A DNA stretch of 12,567 nucleotides from Thermoflexia bacterium. GTDB lineage: Bacteria; Chloroflexota; Anaerolineae; B4-G1; SLSP01. The stretch lies in the NCBI GenBank assembly GCA_030605705.1, contig JAUWHU010000550.1:1-12567 (forward strand), written 5' to 3'. The notes beneath the pieces were generated by a model. That model saw nothing but the letters and a program-made list of their open reading frames with translations. It had not been told where the DNA came from and made no database searches. Below are positions 1 through 5,792 of the stretch, one piece after another. The number at the start of each line of letters is the position of its first letter. Position 1 is the first letter of the stretch. Both the position numbers and the translations under genes were made by a program.

Positions 1-1
1 T

Positions 2-1387
2 TCGGCCTGGCTCTTTGGGATGCACGCCGCGACCATCGCCGACGACGATCCGCACAACCGCCACAAGATCCGGGAGCTGTTTGAAAGTCAAGGAAAGCGC
101 GGCTGGATATTCTTCACCGAGAGCCTCGGATGCCATCCCCAAAACATCCACCTGAACCCGGAAATACGCAACCGGCTGTGGGATTGGGCCACAAGCGGTT
201 ATGGCGTCGTCGTGCGCCTGAACTACGGGTACCATCCCTCCGGGACCATCCCAGAGTCGCAATTTTACGACCAGTTCGCCGCCACCTGCGCCCGCTGGGT
301 CGAGCTCTACCTGAAACACGACGAGGTTCCCGCCTCCACCTACAACTGGATCATCCAAATCGGGAACGAGCAGAACAACATCAGCGAACACCCCGGCAAC
401 GACGCCGGGATCAAAGAGCACATCTCCCCCCAGCGCTACGCCTCGGCCTTCAACAAAGCCTACGCCGCCATCAAAGCCGTGCTGCCCAACACCTCCATCG
501 CACCGGGGGCCATTGATCCCTACCATTCCGCGCCGTGGGCGCTGGAAGGCAACAAACGCTACCGGCCCCTCGACTACTTCCAACAAATGTTAGCCGGCAT
601 CACGGAGCTGGACGCCTTCGTCCTGCACGCCTACACGCACGGCCCGTCGCTGGCCCGCATCACAGCCCTGGACACCTTCGGCGACCCCTTCTTAGGCGAT
701 CACTACTTCGATTTCCAGACCTACCGCCTTTTCATGGAACGCATCCCCGCCAGGTGGAAGGAGGCGCCGGCCCTCATCACAGAGACCAACCACATCTGCC
801 GCCAGTCCGGCGCTCCCGCCTGCGATAATGCCAGTCAGCATGGCTGGGACAACGCGAACATCGGATGGGTGCGCCAGGTCTACGCAGAGATCGATGCCTG
901 GAACCAGACGCCTTACGCCCAACAGATTCACGGAGTACTACTCTATCGCTGGTTGGGTGATGCGTGGGAGCTCCGCAACAAGGGCCAGGTGTTGGAGGAT
1001 TTCAAACAAGCCCTGGGACACGACTATCGCTGGCGCACGTCCGGCAGTGTGATGACGGCGGAACCGGTCCCGCCCACCGGTGTGTTGACGGCGGAAGCCG
1101 CCCCATCTGCCGGTGTGCTGACAGCGGAAGCCGCCCCGCCCGCCGACGACCTGACCCGTATCTGGGGCATCGGCTCACGGACGGCGGCCCTGCTCCAATC
1201 GGCCGGCGTCACGACCTACGCACAGCTTGGCGCGATGGACGCTGGCTGGCTCAAAGAGATGCTGAGAGAAACAGGGATCCACGTGGGGCGCACCACGACC
1301 TGGCCCCTCCAGGCGCGGCTGGCTTCCGCCGGCAACTGGGAAACGTTAGCAACACTGCAGCGCACCTTCCGGCGACGCGCCCGGTAA
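2..1387 (+). CDS. Clan GH-A-like glycosidase with C-terminal HhH domain (5' partial)
   Basis: The frame is open to the window's left edge. The first ATG (position 20) lies inside what reads as the first barrel strand (WLFGMH), so the true start is probably upstream; residue numbers here count from that ATG. Residues 1 to about 340 resemble a TIM-barrel glycoside hydrolase of clan GH-A: IQIGNEQN puts the likely acid/base at E117 and LITETNH the likely nucleophile at E255, the Asn-Glu and Glu pair expected at the ends of strands 4 and 7. There follows a Pro/Ala-rich linker of three 11-residue repeats (344-376), then a helix-hairpin-helix-like region (about 377-455) with IWGIGSRTAALLQSAGV, of the kind found in DNA-binding or protein-protein modules. 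The substrate cannot be told from sequence. No signal peptide is visible because the N-terminus is missing. It is the only plus-strand gene apart from rpmB and appears unlinked to its neighbours. Confidence 0.6.
   Translation, partial: SAWLFGMHAATIADDDPHNRHKIRELFESQGKRGWIFFTESLGCHPQNIHLNPEIRNRLWDWATSGYGVVVRLNYGYHPSGTIPESQFYDQFAATCARWVELYLKHDEVPASTYNWIIQIGNEQNNISEHPGNDAGIKEHISPQRYASAFNKAYAAIKAVLPNTSIAPGAIDPYHSAPWALEGNKRYRPLDYFQQMLAGITELDAFVLHAYTHGPSLARITALDTFGDPFLGDHYFDFQTYRLFMERIPARWKEAPALITETNHICRQSGAPACDNASQHGWDNANIGWVRQVYAEIDAWNQTPYAQQIHGVLLYRWLGDAWELRNKGQVLEDFKQALGHDYRWRTSGSVMTAEPVPPTGVLTAEAAPSAGVLTAEAAPPADDLTRIWGIGSRTAALLQSAGVTTYAQLGAMDAGWLKEMLRETGIHVGRTTTWPLQARLASAGNWETLATLQRTFRRRAR
1049..1147 (+). 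repeat. 33-bp tandem repeat, three units, inside the glycosidase gene
   Basis: Three consecutive 33-bp units (1049-1081, 1082-1114, 1115-1147) encode VMTAEPVPPTG, VLTAEAAPSAG and VLTAEAAPPAD. Units 2 and 3 are closer to each other than to unit 1. The repeat keeps frame and forms a flexible linker between the barrel and the helix-hairpin-helix region, so copy number could vary without breaking the gene. Confidence 0.9.
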
Positions 1388-1394
1388 GAAACTC

Positions 1395-1439
1395 GTAGTA
1401 GCGACTGAAGTCGCTCCGAACGACTAAAGTCGTTACTAC
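1395..1439. repeat. 45-bp double palindrome, copy 1
   Basis: The ends are GTAGTA and TACTAC. Inside lie two short palindromes, GCGACT-GA-AGTCGC (1401-1414) and AACGACT-AA-AGTCGTT (1419-1434), separated by a few bases. The whole unit is itself an imperfect palindrome, so it can fold as one long hairpin or two short ones. A second copy lies at 8346-8397. It begins 8 bases after the glycosidase stop codon, like a REP-type intergenic element. Confidence 0.85.
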
Positions 1440-1458
1440 ATCTCGAAGACCTGACAAC

Positions 1459-1487
1459 AAAAAGGGGCGGGAGATAACTCCCGCCCC
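1459..1487 (-). terminator. Rho-independent terminator, minus-strand orientation
   Basis: A perfect 10-bp stem GGGGCGGGAG / CTCCCGCCCC (1464-1473 and 1478-1487) encloses the loop ATAA. Read on the minus strand it is followed by five T residues (1463-1459) and then a T-rich stretch, the layout of an intrinsic terminator. It could end the transcript of the GTPase gene at 1778, about 290 bases upstream. Read on the plus strand only two T residues follow, so it would be weaker for the glycosidase gene. Confidence 0.7.
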
Positions 1488-1501
1488 TTGCCTGTGGCAC
1501 T

Positions 1502-1674
1502 CAAAGTTACGGCTCTTTGGGAATTGGCGTGGTACGTGTTAAAATTCCCCACTGCATTGTCACCCTGAGCAAAGCGAAGGGTCTCGTTCCCCACCGAACG
1601 AGATTCCTCACTCCGTTCGGAATGACAGCCCACACACACACCACGGGAAATCCCAAAGAACCAAAGTTACTTTG
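1502..1674. repeat. Nested inverted-repeat element (~173 bp), MITE-like
   Basis: The outer arms 1502-1537 and 1634-1674 are imperfect reverse complements: both read CAAAGT, then GG(C/T)TCTTTGGGA, then a CGTGGT-containing stretch. Nested inside is a second inverted repeat at 1558-1627, whose arms both begin TGTCA and end TCTCGTTC. The inner part belongs to the dispersed bacterial repeat that yields the well-known spurious peptide HSERSEESR when translated. No transposase is present, so this is at most a non-autonomous element. It carries no credible gene. Confidence 0.8.
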
Positions 1675-1678
1675 CATA

Positions 1679-1741
1679 CCCCCGTCCCCGGGGGCGGGCT
1701 CGTGAAAGAACTCGCACATGGTGCGCCCCCGAGACGGGGGC
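1679..1741. repeat. GC-rich inverted repeat downstream of the GTPase gene
   Basis: The arms at 1679-1696 (CCCCCGTCCCCGGGGGCG) and 1724-1740 are reverse complements apart from one substitution and one inserted base. The right part also forms its own 7-bp hairpin, GCCCCCG-AGA-CGGGGGC (1725-1741), and a small GCAC-ATG-GTGC hairpin sits in between. No T-run follows on either strand, so it is not an obvious intrinsic terminator. It lies about 40 bases past the GTPase stop and may stabilise that mRNA's 3' end. With the three elements to its left it fills the 390-base gene-free stretch. Confidence 0.75.
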
Positions 1742-1777
1742 TTGGAGCAGTGTGAGTGCAACTTTTATCCCAATGCG

Positions 1778-3094
1778 TTACTTCATGCGCTCCTGGAGGA
1801 TTTCCTCCAGCGTCGGCTTGCCGATGACCTGTAGCTCATAGCGCACACGTTGCATCGGGTGCTTGATCTCCAAAATGCGGGTCAAGTCAATGGGCGTCCC
1901 AATGACCACCATATCGCAGGGCGTGTTATTGATGGTGACCTCCAGGTCATGGACCTGCTCGTCACCGTAGCCCATCGCTGGGAGGATGATGCCTGTGTGG
2001 GGATACTTCTCGTAGGTGGCGGTGATAGAAGCGACAGCGTAAGGACGCGGGTCAATGATCTCGGCAGCGCCGAAGCGCTGCGCCGCGACGTAGCCGGCGC
2101 CGTACTTCATCCCACCGTGAGTCAGCGTGGGGCCGTCCTCGATGACCAGCACGCGCTTGCCGCGAATCATCTCCGGCTTATCCACAAACAGCGGAGAAGC
2201 AGCCTCCACGATGAGCGCGCCGGGATTGAGAGCGGTGACATTCTCGCGCACCTGACGGACATTCTCATAATCCGCCGTGTCCACTTTATTGATGACGATC
2301 ACGTCGGCAGCCCGGACATTGGTCTCGCCGGGATAGTAAGTCAGCTCGTGCCCCGGACGGTGCGGGTCCGCCACGGTGATCCACAGATCGGGCTGGTAGA
2401 AGGGGAAGTCGTTGTTGCCGCCATCCCAAATGACGATATCGGCTTCCTGCTCGGCCTGGCGCAGAATCGCCTCGTAATCCACGCCAGCGTAGACGACAAC
2501 GCCCCGGTCAATGTGCGGTTCGTACTCCTCGCGCTCCTCAATGGTGCAGTCATGCTTATCCAGGTCGGCGTAAGTGGCAAAGCGCTGCACGGCCTGCTTC
2601 ACCAGATTGCCGTAGGGCATGGGATGCCGGATCACCACGACCTTCTTGCCCATCTCCTGCAGCACGTCACAAACGTGGCGGGTGGTCTGGGATTTGCCGG
2701 AGCCGGTACGGACGGCACAAACCGCGACCACCGGCCTGCTGCTCTTGACCATCGTGGCCTGGCATCCCATCAAGCGGAAGTCCGCGCCCAAAGCATTCAC
2801 CAACGACGCTTTGTGCATCACATACTCGTGCGGCACGTCAGAGTAGGAGAACACGACCTGATTGACTTCATGCTCACGGATCAGTTGCGGGAGTTCCTCT
2901 TCGGGGTAAATGGGAATCCCTGCCGGGTAGAGCTCTCCGGCCAGTTCCGGGGGATACCTGCGTTCCTCAATGTTAGGGATCTGCGTAGCAGTGAAAGCTA
3001 CGACCTCGTAGTTGGCGTTACCACGGAAGTAAGTGTTGAAATTATGGAAATCACGCCCGGCGGCCCCCATGATGACGACTCGAATTTTCTTCAT
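1778..3094 (-). CDS. COG2403-type predicted GTPase, cyclic 2,3-diphosphoglycerate synthetase-like
   Basis: Predicted 438-residue cytoplasmic protein. The N-terminus KKIRVVIMGAAGRDFHNF looks like a Rossmann-type nucleotide-binding start. A P-loop (VRTGSGKSQT) lies at about 128-137, DGGNNDFPF at about 224-232 resembles a Walker B region, and NKVD at 269-272 matches the G4 base-specificity motif. This combination fits the COG2403 family, whose characterised archaeal relative makes cyclic 2,3-diphosphoglycerate, a thermoprotectant. Whether the bacterial member does the same is not established here. The start chosen is the ATG at 3094, preceded by AAGGAG ten bases upstream; an in-frame ATG 54 bases earlier has no comparable ribosome-binding site and is probably in the leader. 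The gene stands alone with its own extended -10 promoter, and its transcript probably ends at 1459-1487. Confidence 0.8.
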   Translation of the reverse strand: MKKIRVVIMGAAGRDFHNFNTYFRGNANYEVVAFTATQIPNIEERRYPPELAGELYPAGIPIYPEEELPQLIREHEVNQVVFSYSDVPHEYVMHKASLVNALGADFRLMGCQATMVKSSRPVVAVCAVRTGSGKSQTTRHVCDVLQEMGKKVVVIRHPMPYGNLVKQAVQRFATYADLDKHDCTIEEREEYEPHIDRGVVVYAGVDYEAILRQAEQEADIVIWDGGNNDFPFYQPDLWITVADPHRPGHELTYYPGETNVRAADVIVINKVDTADYENVRQVRENVTALNPGALIVEAASPLFVDKPEMIRGKRVLVIEDGPTLTHGGMKYGAGYVAAQRFGAAEIIDPRPYAVASITATYEKYPHTGIILPAMGYGDEQVHDLEVTINNTPCDMVVIGTPIDLTRILEIKHPMQRVRYELQVIGKPTLEEILQERMK

Positions 3095-3172
3095 ACGAAT
3101 TTTGCTCCTTTCAAAGGGATATGTGGTTCGCTGAAAACGCTCCCTCATTGCCAGGAAGCGCTATCCTGAAGC

Positions 3173-3181
3173 ATAATACCA
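3173..3181 (-). promoter_or_regulatory. Extended -10 promoter for the GTPase gene
   Basis: On the minus strand, TG-G-TATTAT (3181 to 3173) fits an extended -10 element. No good -35 is present at the normal distance; the closest, TTGCGA at 3193-3198, is only 14 bases away. An extended -10 can work without one. It sits just past the nusB-operon terminator and would leave a leader of about 70 bases before the ATG at 3094. Confidence 0.5.
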
Positions 3182-3209
3182 GGCGCCGGTAATCGCAAGT
3201 GAGATTCCG

Positions 3210-3249
3210 AAAAAAAGCGACGCCATTCCTCACGTCGGAATGGCGTCGC
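3210..3249 (-). terminator. Strong rho-independent terminator of the rpmF-asp23-nusB unit
   Basis: A perfect 13-bp stem, GCGACGCCATTCC (3217-3229) with GGAATGGCGTCGC (3237-3249), encloses a 7-base loop. On the minus strand it is followed directly by seven T residues (3216-3210). It begins about 30 bases after the nusB stop codon and separates that unit from the GTPase gene. Confidence 0.93.
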
Positions 3250-3278
3250 CTATATTCGCCCTGGGGACAGGGGATGCG

Positions 3279-3731
3279 CTAAGAGGGTTGTGCCGCCTCT
3301 TGAGATTTGATCGCCTGGGTAATTTCACGGCGCTGGACGAGCAGCGCTCCTAACACGCCATTGACAAAACGCGGCGCGCTATCGGAGCCAAAAGTCTTGG
3401 CCAGCTCCACCGCTTCATTGATGGCTACCTTGTGGGGGATGTTACCTACGGTGAACTCGTAGAGCGCCAAACGCAAGAGGTTGCGATCCACCAGGGCCAC
3501 CTGCTCCAGGGGCCATTCCTGCGCGCGGGCCTGAATGTAGCGATCTAAGAGATCGCGGCAACCCAAAACTCCTAAAACCACCTTCCGGCAGTATGCCTGG
3601 ATACGCGGTGAGGGGGCTGGTTCGCGCAGACAGTTATTTTGCAACACCCTCTCCACCGGATGCCCCACGGCATCCACTTCGTAGAGGATTTGCAAGGCCA
3701 GGTGGCGGGCTAAACGACGCTCCCCTTTCAT
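3279..3731 (-). CDS. nusB: Transcription antitermination factor NusB
   Basis: The 150-residue protein has the usual NusB length and all-helical layout. The N-terminus ARHLALQILYEVDAVG matches the family's arginine-rich opening helix. The hallmark block WPLEQVALVDRNLLRLALYE (about 83-102) and VAINEAVELAKTFGSDSAPR followed by FVNGVLG (about 109-135) are near-consensus. NusB with NusE/S10 binds boxA RNA and prevents premature termination in rRNA operons. It is last in the unit, 45 bases after asp23; asp23 (yqhY) next to nusB is a conserved pair in Firmicutes. The ribosome-binding site before the ATG at 3731 is weak, which suggests translation depends partly on the upstream gene. A strong terminator follows. 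Confidence 0.96.
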   Translation of the reverse strand: MKGERRLARHLALQILYEVDAVGHPVERVLQNNCLREPAPSPRIQAYCRKVVLGVLGCRDLLDRYIQARAQEWPLEQVALVDRNLLRLALYEFTVGNIPHKVAINEAVELAKTFGSDSAPRFVNGVLGALLVQRREITQAIKSQEAAQPS

Positions 3732-3776
3732 GTTAACATGGGCTTCTTATGCTGGGGTCTCAGATACACCTGAAAA

Positions 3777-4139
3777 CTATCCTGCCGGCTGCTCAGCTTC
3801 AGAATTAGGAAAAATCACGTCTTCGATATACACATTGATCACTTCAACCGGCATCCCGATCGTTTGTTGAATGGCCTGCGTCACATGCTTCTGGATGGCG
3901 CGCCCCAACCGCAGCAAGCTGATGCCGGGTTCGGCCATGATGTGCAGATCAATCCCTACACGCCCTTCGGACACCCGAACTTGCACCGACCTGCCGCCCA
4001 GGCCCAGGAAACGTTCGACATCCGTTTTTTGCGCGATTCGGGCCACGCCGGACACCTCTTGGGCGGTCAAGCGGGCAATGGTCTCCAATACCTCAGTCTC
4101 TATCGTGACCTTGCCGGGAATAGGATGCTGTTCCTCCAT
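3777..4139 (-). CDS. Asp23/Gls24 family protein, YqhY-like
   Basis: The 120-residue protein covers one Asp23 (DUF322) domain: GKVTIETEVLETIARLTAQE, VSGVARI, then VQVRVSEGRVGIDLHIMAEPG and the C-terminal MPVEVINVYIEDVIF. Members of this family associate with the membrane or envelope; YqhY of Bacillus has been linked to control of acetyl-CoA carboxylase. The call rests on motif pattern and on its place directly before nusB, as in Firmicutes yqhY-nusB. The ATG at 4139 follows a purine-rich GGAGGAGGGG stretch. It has no predicted signal peptide or membrane segment. A second paralogue at 12016-12372 sits beside fakA. Confidence 0.9.
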   Translation of the reverse strand: MEEQHPIPGKVTIETEVLETIARLTAQEVSGVARIAQKTDVERFLGLGGRSVQVRVSEGRVGIDLHIMAEPGISLLRLGRAIQKHVTQAIQQTIGMPVEVINVYIEDVIFPNSEAEQPAG

Positions 4140-4187
4140 GAGTAATACTACCCCTCCTCCACGCTTAAACCCAATACGGTTTAGTTA

Positions 4188-4285
4188 AGACCTCCGAGGT
4201 CTCCTGTAAGAGCTTCGTAAACACAAGATATGCCGTATTGAGCGAAAAACTGTCGCGCAAAAGCCCCGTGAGACCTCGGAGGTCT
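4188..4285. repeat. Pair of inverted 16-bp near-palindromes in the rpmF-asp23 gap
   Basis: AGACCTCCGAGGTCTC (4188-4203) and its exact reverse complement GAGACCTCGGAGGTCT (4270-4285) face each other 66 bases apart. Each is also nearly palindromic by itself (AGACCTC-C-GAGGTCT), so either two local hairpins or one long stem is possible. They occupy much of the 198-base space between rpmF and asp23 and look like an inserted non-coding element. No ORF of note lies between them. Confidence 0.85.
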
Positions 4286-4337
4286 GTCTGTCGGCACCTT
4301 CGGCCTCGGCACTACGTCTCGTGACCGCGCCACGGAG

Positions 4338-4529
4338 TTAATCCTCTTTGATCTCCAGAATTTTCTCCCGGCGATAGGTCCCGCAATACGGACACACATG
4401 ATAAGGGCGCACCATCTCGCCACATTCGGGACACGACACCAAGTTGGGCAGCGAAGGGGCTGCATACGTCTGCGCCCGCCGATTCCGGCGCCGGCGACTG
4501 GTAATTTTACGCTTCGGTACTGCTGGCAT
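4338..4529 (-). CDS. rpmF: 50S ribosomal protein L32
   Basis: The 63-residue protein starts MAVP-like (MPAVPKRKITSRRRRNRR), the classic basic L32 N-terminus, and carries a zinc ribbon formed by CPEC (33-36) and CPYC (46-49). The start used is the ATG at 4529, with AGGAG ten bases upstream; the frame runs 21 codons further upstream but that extension lies over the leader and matches no L32. It is the first gene after a consensus promoter. In many bacteria a DUF177 (YceD) gene precedes rpmF; here a coiled-coil gene is in that place. Confidence 0.96.
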   Translation of the reverse strand: MPAVPKRKITSRRRRNRRAQTYAAPSLPNLVSCPECGEMVRPYHVCPYCGTYRREKILEIKED

Positions 4530-4597
4530 TCTCTTTTCACTCCTGTTCAGATATTCTCGCCCGTGCAAGGACATGGCCCGCGCACAGGACAAAGGCC

Positions 4598-4625
4598 ATT
4601 ATACAGAGAATGAGGCTCCTGTCAA
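4598..4625 (-). promoter_or_regulatory. Consensus sigma-70 promoter for rpmF-asp23-nusB
   Basis: On the minus strand, TTGACA (4625-4620) and TATAAT (4603-4598) are separated by 16 bases. Both hexamers are perfect consensus. Transcription would begin near 4590, giving a leader of about 60 bases before rpmF. It lies about 35 bases downstream of the purine-rich microsatellite. Confidence 0.9.
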
Positions 4626-4659
4626 ACCCTCGCGGAGAGAAGCTCCCCCACTATTTTTT

Positions 4660-4770
4660 CTCTCTATCCCTATCTCTATCTCTATCTCTTTTCTCGGTCT
4701 CTATCTCTTTTCTCTGTCTCTATCTCTCTGTCTCTATCTCTATCTCTGTCTCTGTCTCTTCTCTCTATCC
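4660..4770. repeat. TCTCTA/TCTCTG microsatellite (~110 bp)
   Basis: The plus strand is almost purely pyrimidine, built of TCTCTA and TCTCTG hexamers with a longer unit (CTCTATCTCTTTTCTC) occurring twice. The minus strand is therefore a GA-rich tract. It overlaps the last codons of the coiled-coil gene, where it reads AGA-CAG-AGA-CAG-AGA-TAG, and extends about 80 bases past the stop toward the rpmF promoter. Confidence 0.92.
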
Positions 4771-5228
4771 AGCCGCTGTTCCCGATCAGCTTCCAATTTC
4801 TGCAGGCCGTTGTCTACCACCCGCTGCAGACGTGCCATCTCTCCCTGCAATTGACTGAGCGCATTGAAGACATACTCGTCGGCGTCCTCGCGGAGGGACA
4901 CGGCCTCCTGGATAGCGCGTTTTCGGATAATGGCGCTCTGCTGCCGGGCCTCCTGCACAAGGCGATGTTCTCCTACCAGTCGCTGGACCTCTTGCTCGGC
5001 ATCCTCGATGACCTGTGCCGCGCTTTGTTGAGCCTGCACCAGCAACGCATCCTGATGCTTGACGATATCACGAGCGCGGGCAATGTCCTTGGGGATAGTC
5101 TCTCGCAGCCGGGCTAACTGCGCGCGTATCTCCTCTTCGTTGATCACCCGGCTCCCTGAAAGGGGTATTTTAGGACTTTCCTCTAACAGGTACTTCTCCA
5201 GGCGCTGGATCAGAAACTCAATGTCCAT
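4740..5228 (-). CDS. Coiled-coil protein, DivIVA-like or F0 subunit b-like
   Basis: The 162-residue protein has no membrane segment and is rich in Glu, Gln, Arg and Ala. A short N-terminal region MDIEFLIQRLEKYLLEESPK is followed by two long helical stretches (about 32-100 and 104-155) with heptad-like spacing, such as LVQAQQSAAQVIEDAEQEVQ. Such proteins are often annotated as DivIVA-related or ATP-synthase b-like by composition alone, so no function is assigned. The ATG at 5228 follows AGGAGG at ideal spacing, 36 bases after coaD, so it is probably translated from the recG-coaD transcript. Its last residues (DREKRQRQR) and stop come from the microsatellite, so the C-terminal tail length depends on that repeat. 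Confidence 0.75.
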   Translation of the reverse strand: MDIEFLIQRLEKYLLEESPKIPLSGSRVINEEEIRAQLARLRETIPKDIARARDIVKHQDALLVQAQQSAAQVIEDAEQEVQRLVGEHRLVQEARQQSAIIRKRAIQEAVSLREDADEYVFNALSQLQGEMARLQRVVDNGLQKLEADREQRLDREKRQRQR

Positions 5229-5264
5229 AACTACCTCCTATCCTGGGCGAGCCAGATTTGTCTA

Positions 5265-5792
5265 CTAATCCCGCAAAGAGACCAAAGTCACGGAATCACC
5301 GGGACAAGCCAAACTCTCTCGCTTGCGGGTCAGCGCCGCCACTACGTGCGGAGCCACCAGCGTCGAGACATCTCCCCCCAACATGAATATCTCTTTGAGA
5401 ATGCTGGCGGTGAGAAAGGCGTACTCTTTCCGCGTCATCAAGCAGACCGTCTCGAGCTGCGGGGCCAGCTGATTGTTGGTCAAGGCCATCTGGTACTCCA
5501 GCTCGAAGTCTGAGACCACCCGCAGCCCTCGCACGAGCACGCGCGCGCCCAGCGACTCGGCAAAAGTGGTGGTCAGCCCTTTGTAGGGCCGCACTTCGAT
5601 ATTCGAAATGTCGTGCAAAGCCTCGCGCGCCAGGGCCACCCGCTCCTCCGTCGAAAAAAGCAACCGCTTGTTGGGCCGGTAGTAGACCGCCACAACCACC
5701 CGCCCGAACAACTGCGCGGCACGCCGGGCGATATCCATGTGCCCAAAGTGAATGGGATCGAAGGTACCGGGGTAGATGGCGATGTCCCCCAT
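5265..5792 (-). CDS. coaD: Phosphopantetheine adenylyltransferase
   Basis: CoaD transfers AMP from ATP to 4'-phosphopantetheine, the penultimate step of coenzyme A synthesis. The N-terminal YPGTFDPIHFGHMD supplies the nucleotidyltransferase T/HxGH motif with T10 and H18. K42, R88 and R91 (VLVRGLR) match catalytic and binding residues of the E. coli enzyme, and EYAFLTASILKEI takes the place of the usual SFISSS segment, a mild variation. At 175 residues it is slightly longer than the typical 160, with an extra C-terminal tail. Its ATG overlaps the recG stop by one base (TGATG) and is preceded by AGGAGAG inside recG, so the two are translationally coupled. Confidence 0.96.
   Translation of the reverse strand: MGDIAIYPGTFDPIHFGHMDIARRAAQLFGRVVVAVYYRPNKRLLFSTEERVALAREALHDISNIEVRPYKGLTTTFAESLGARVLVRGLRVVSDFELEYQMALTNNQLAPQLETVCLMTRKEYAFLTASILKEIFMLGGDVSTLVAPHVVAALTRKRESLACPGDSVTLVSLRD

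Noticed and set aside
1502..1674. Insertion sequence
   Set aside because: The inverted repeats enclose no transposase frame, and no target-site duplication could be established.
1436..1761. Small minus-strand frames with CHSERSEESR-like peptides
   Set aside because: These are translations of a dispersed non-coding repeat and are a known annotation artefact.
1850..3169. Long plus-strand open frame (439 codons) opposite the GTPase gene
   Set aside because: Its translation is His/Asp/Val-rich with no recognisable family, while the minus strand has a P-loop, NKVD and a good ribosome-binding site. It is an antisense shadow of a GC-rich gene.
4140..4337. Internal promoter for asp23-nusB
   Set aside because: No pair of -35 and -10 hexamers with sensible spacing was convincing, so the rpmF promoter is the only supported start.
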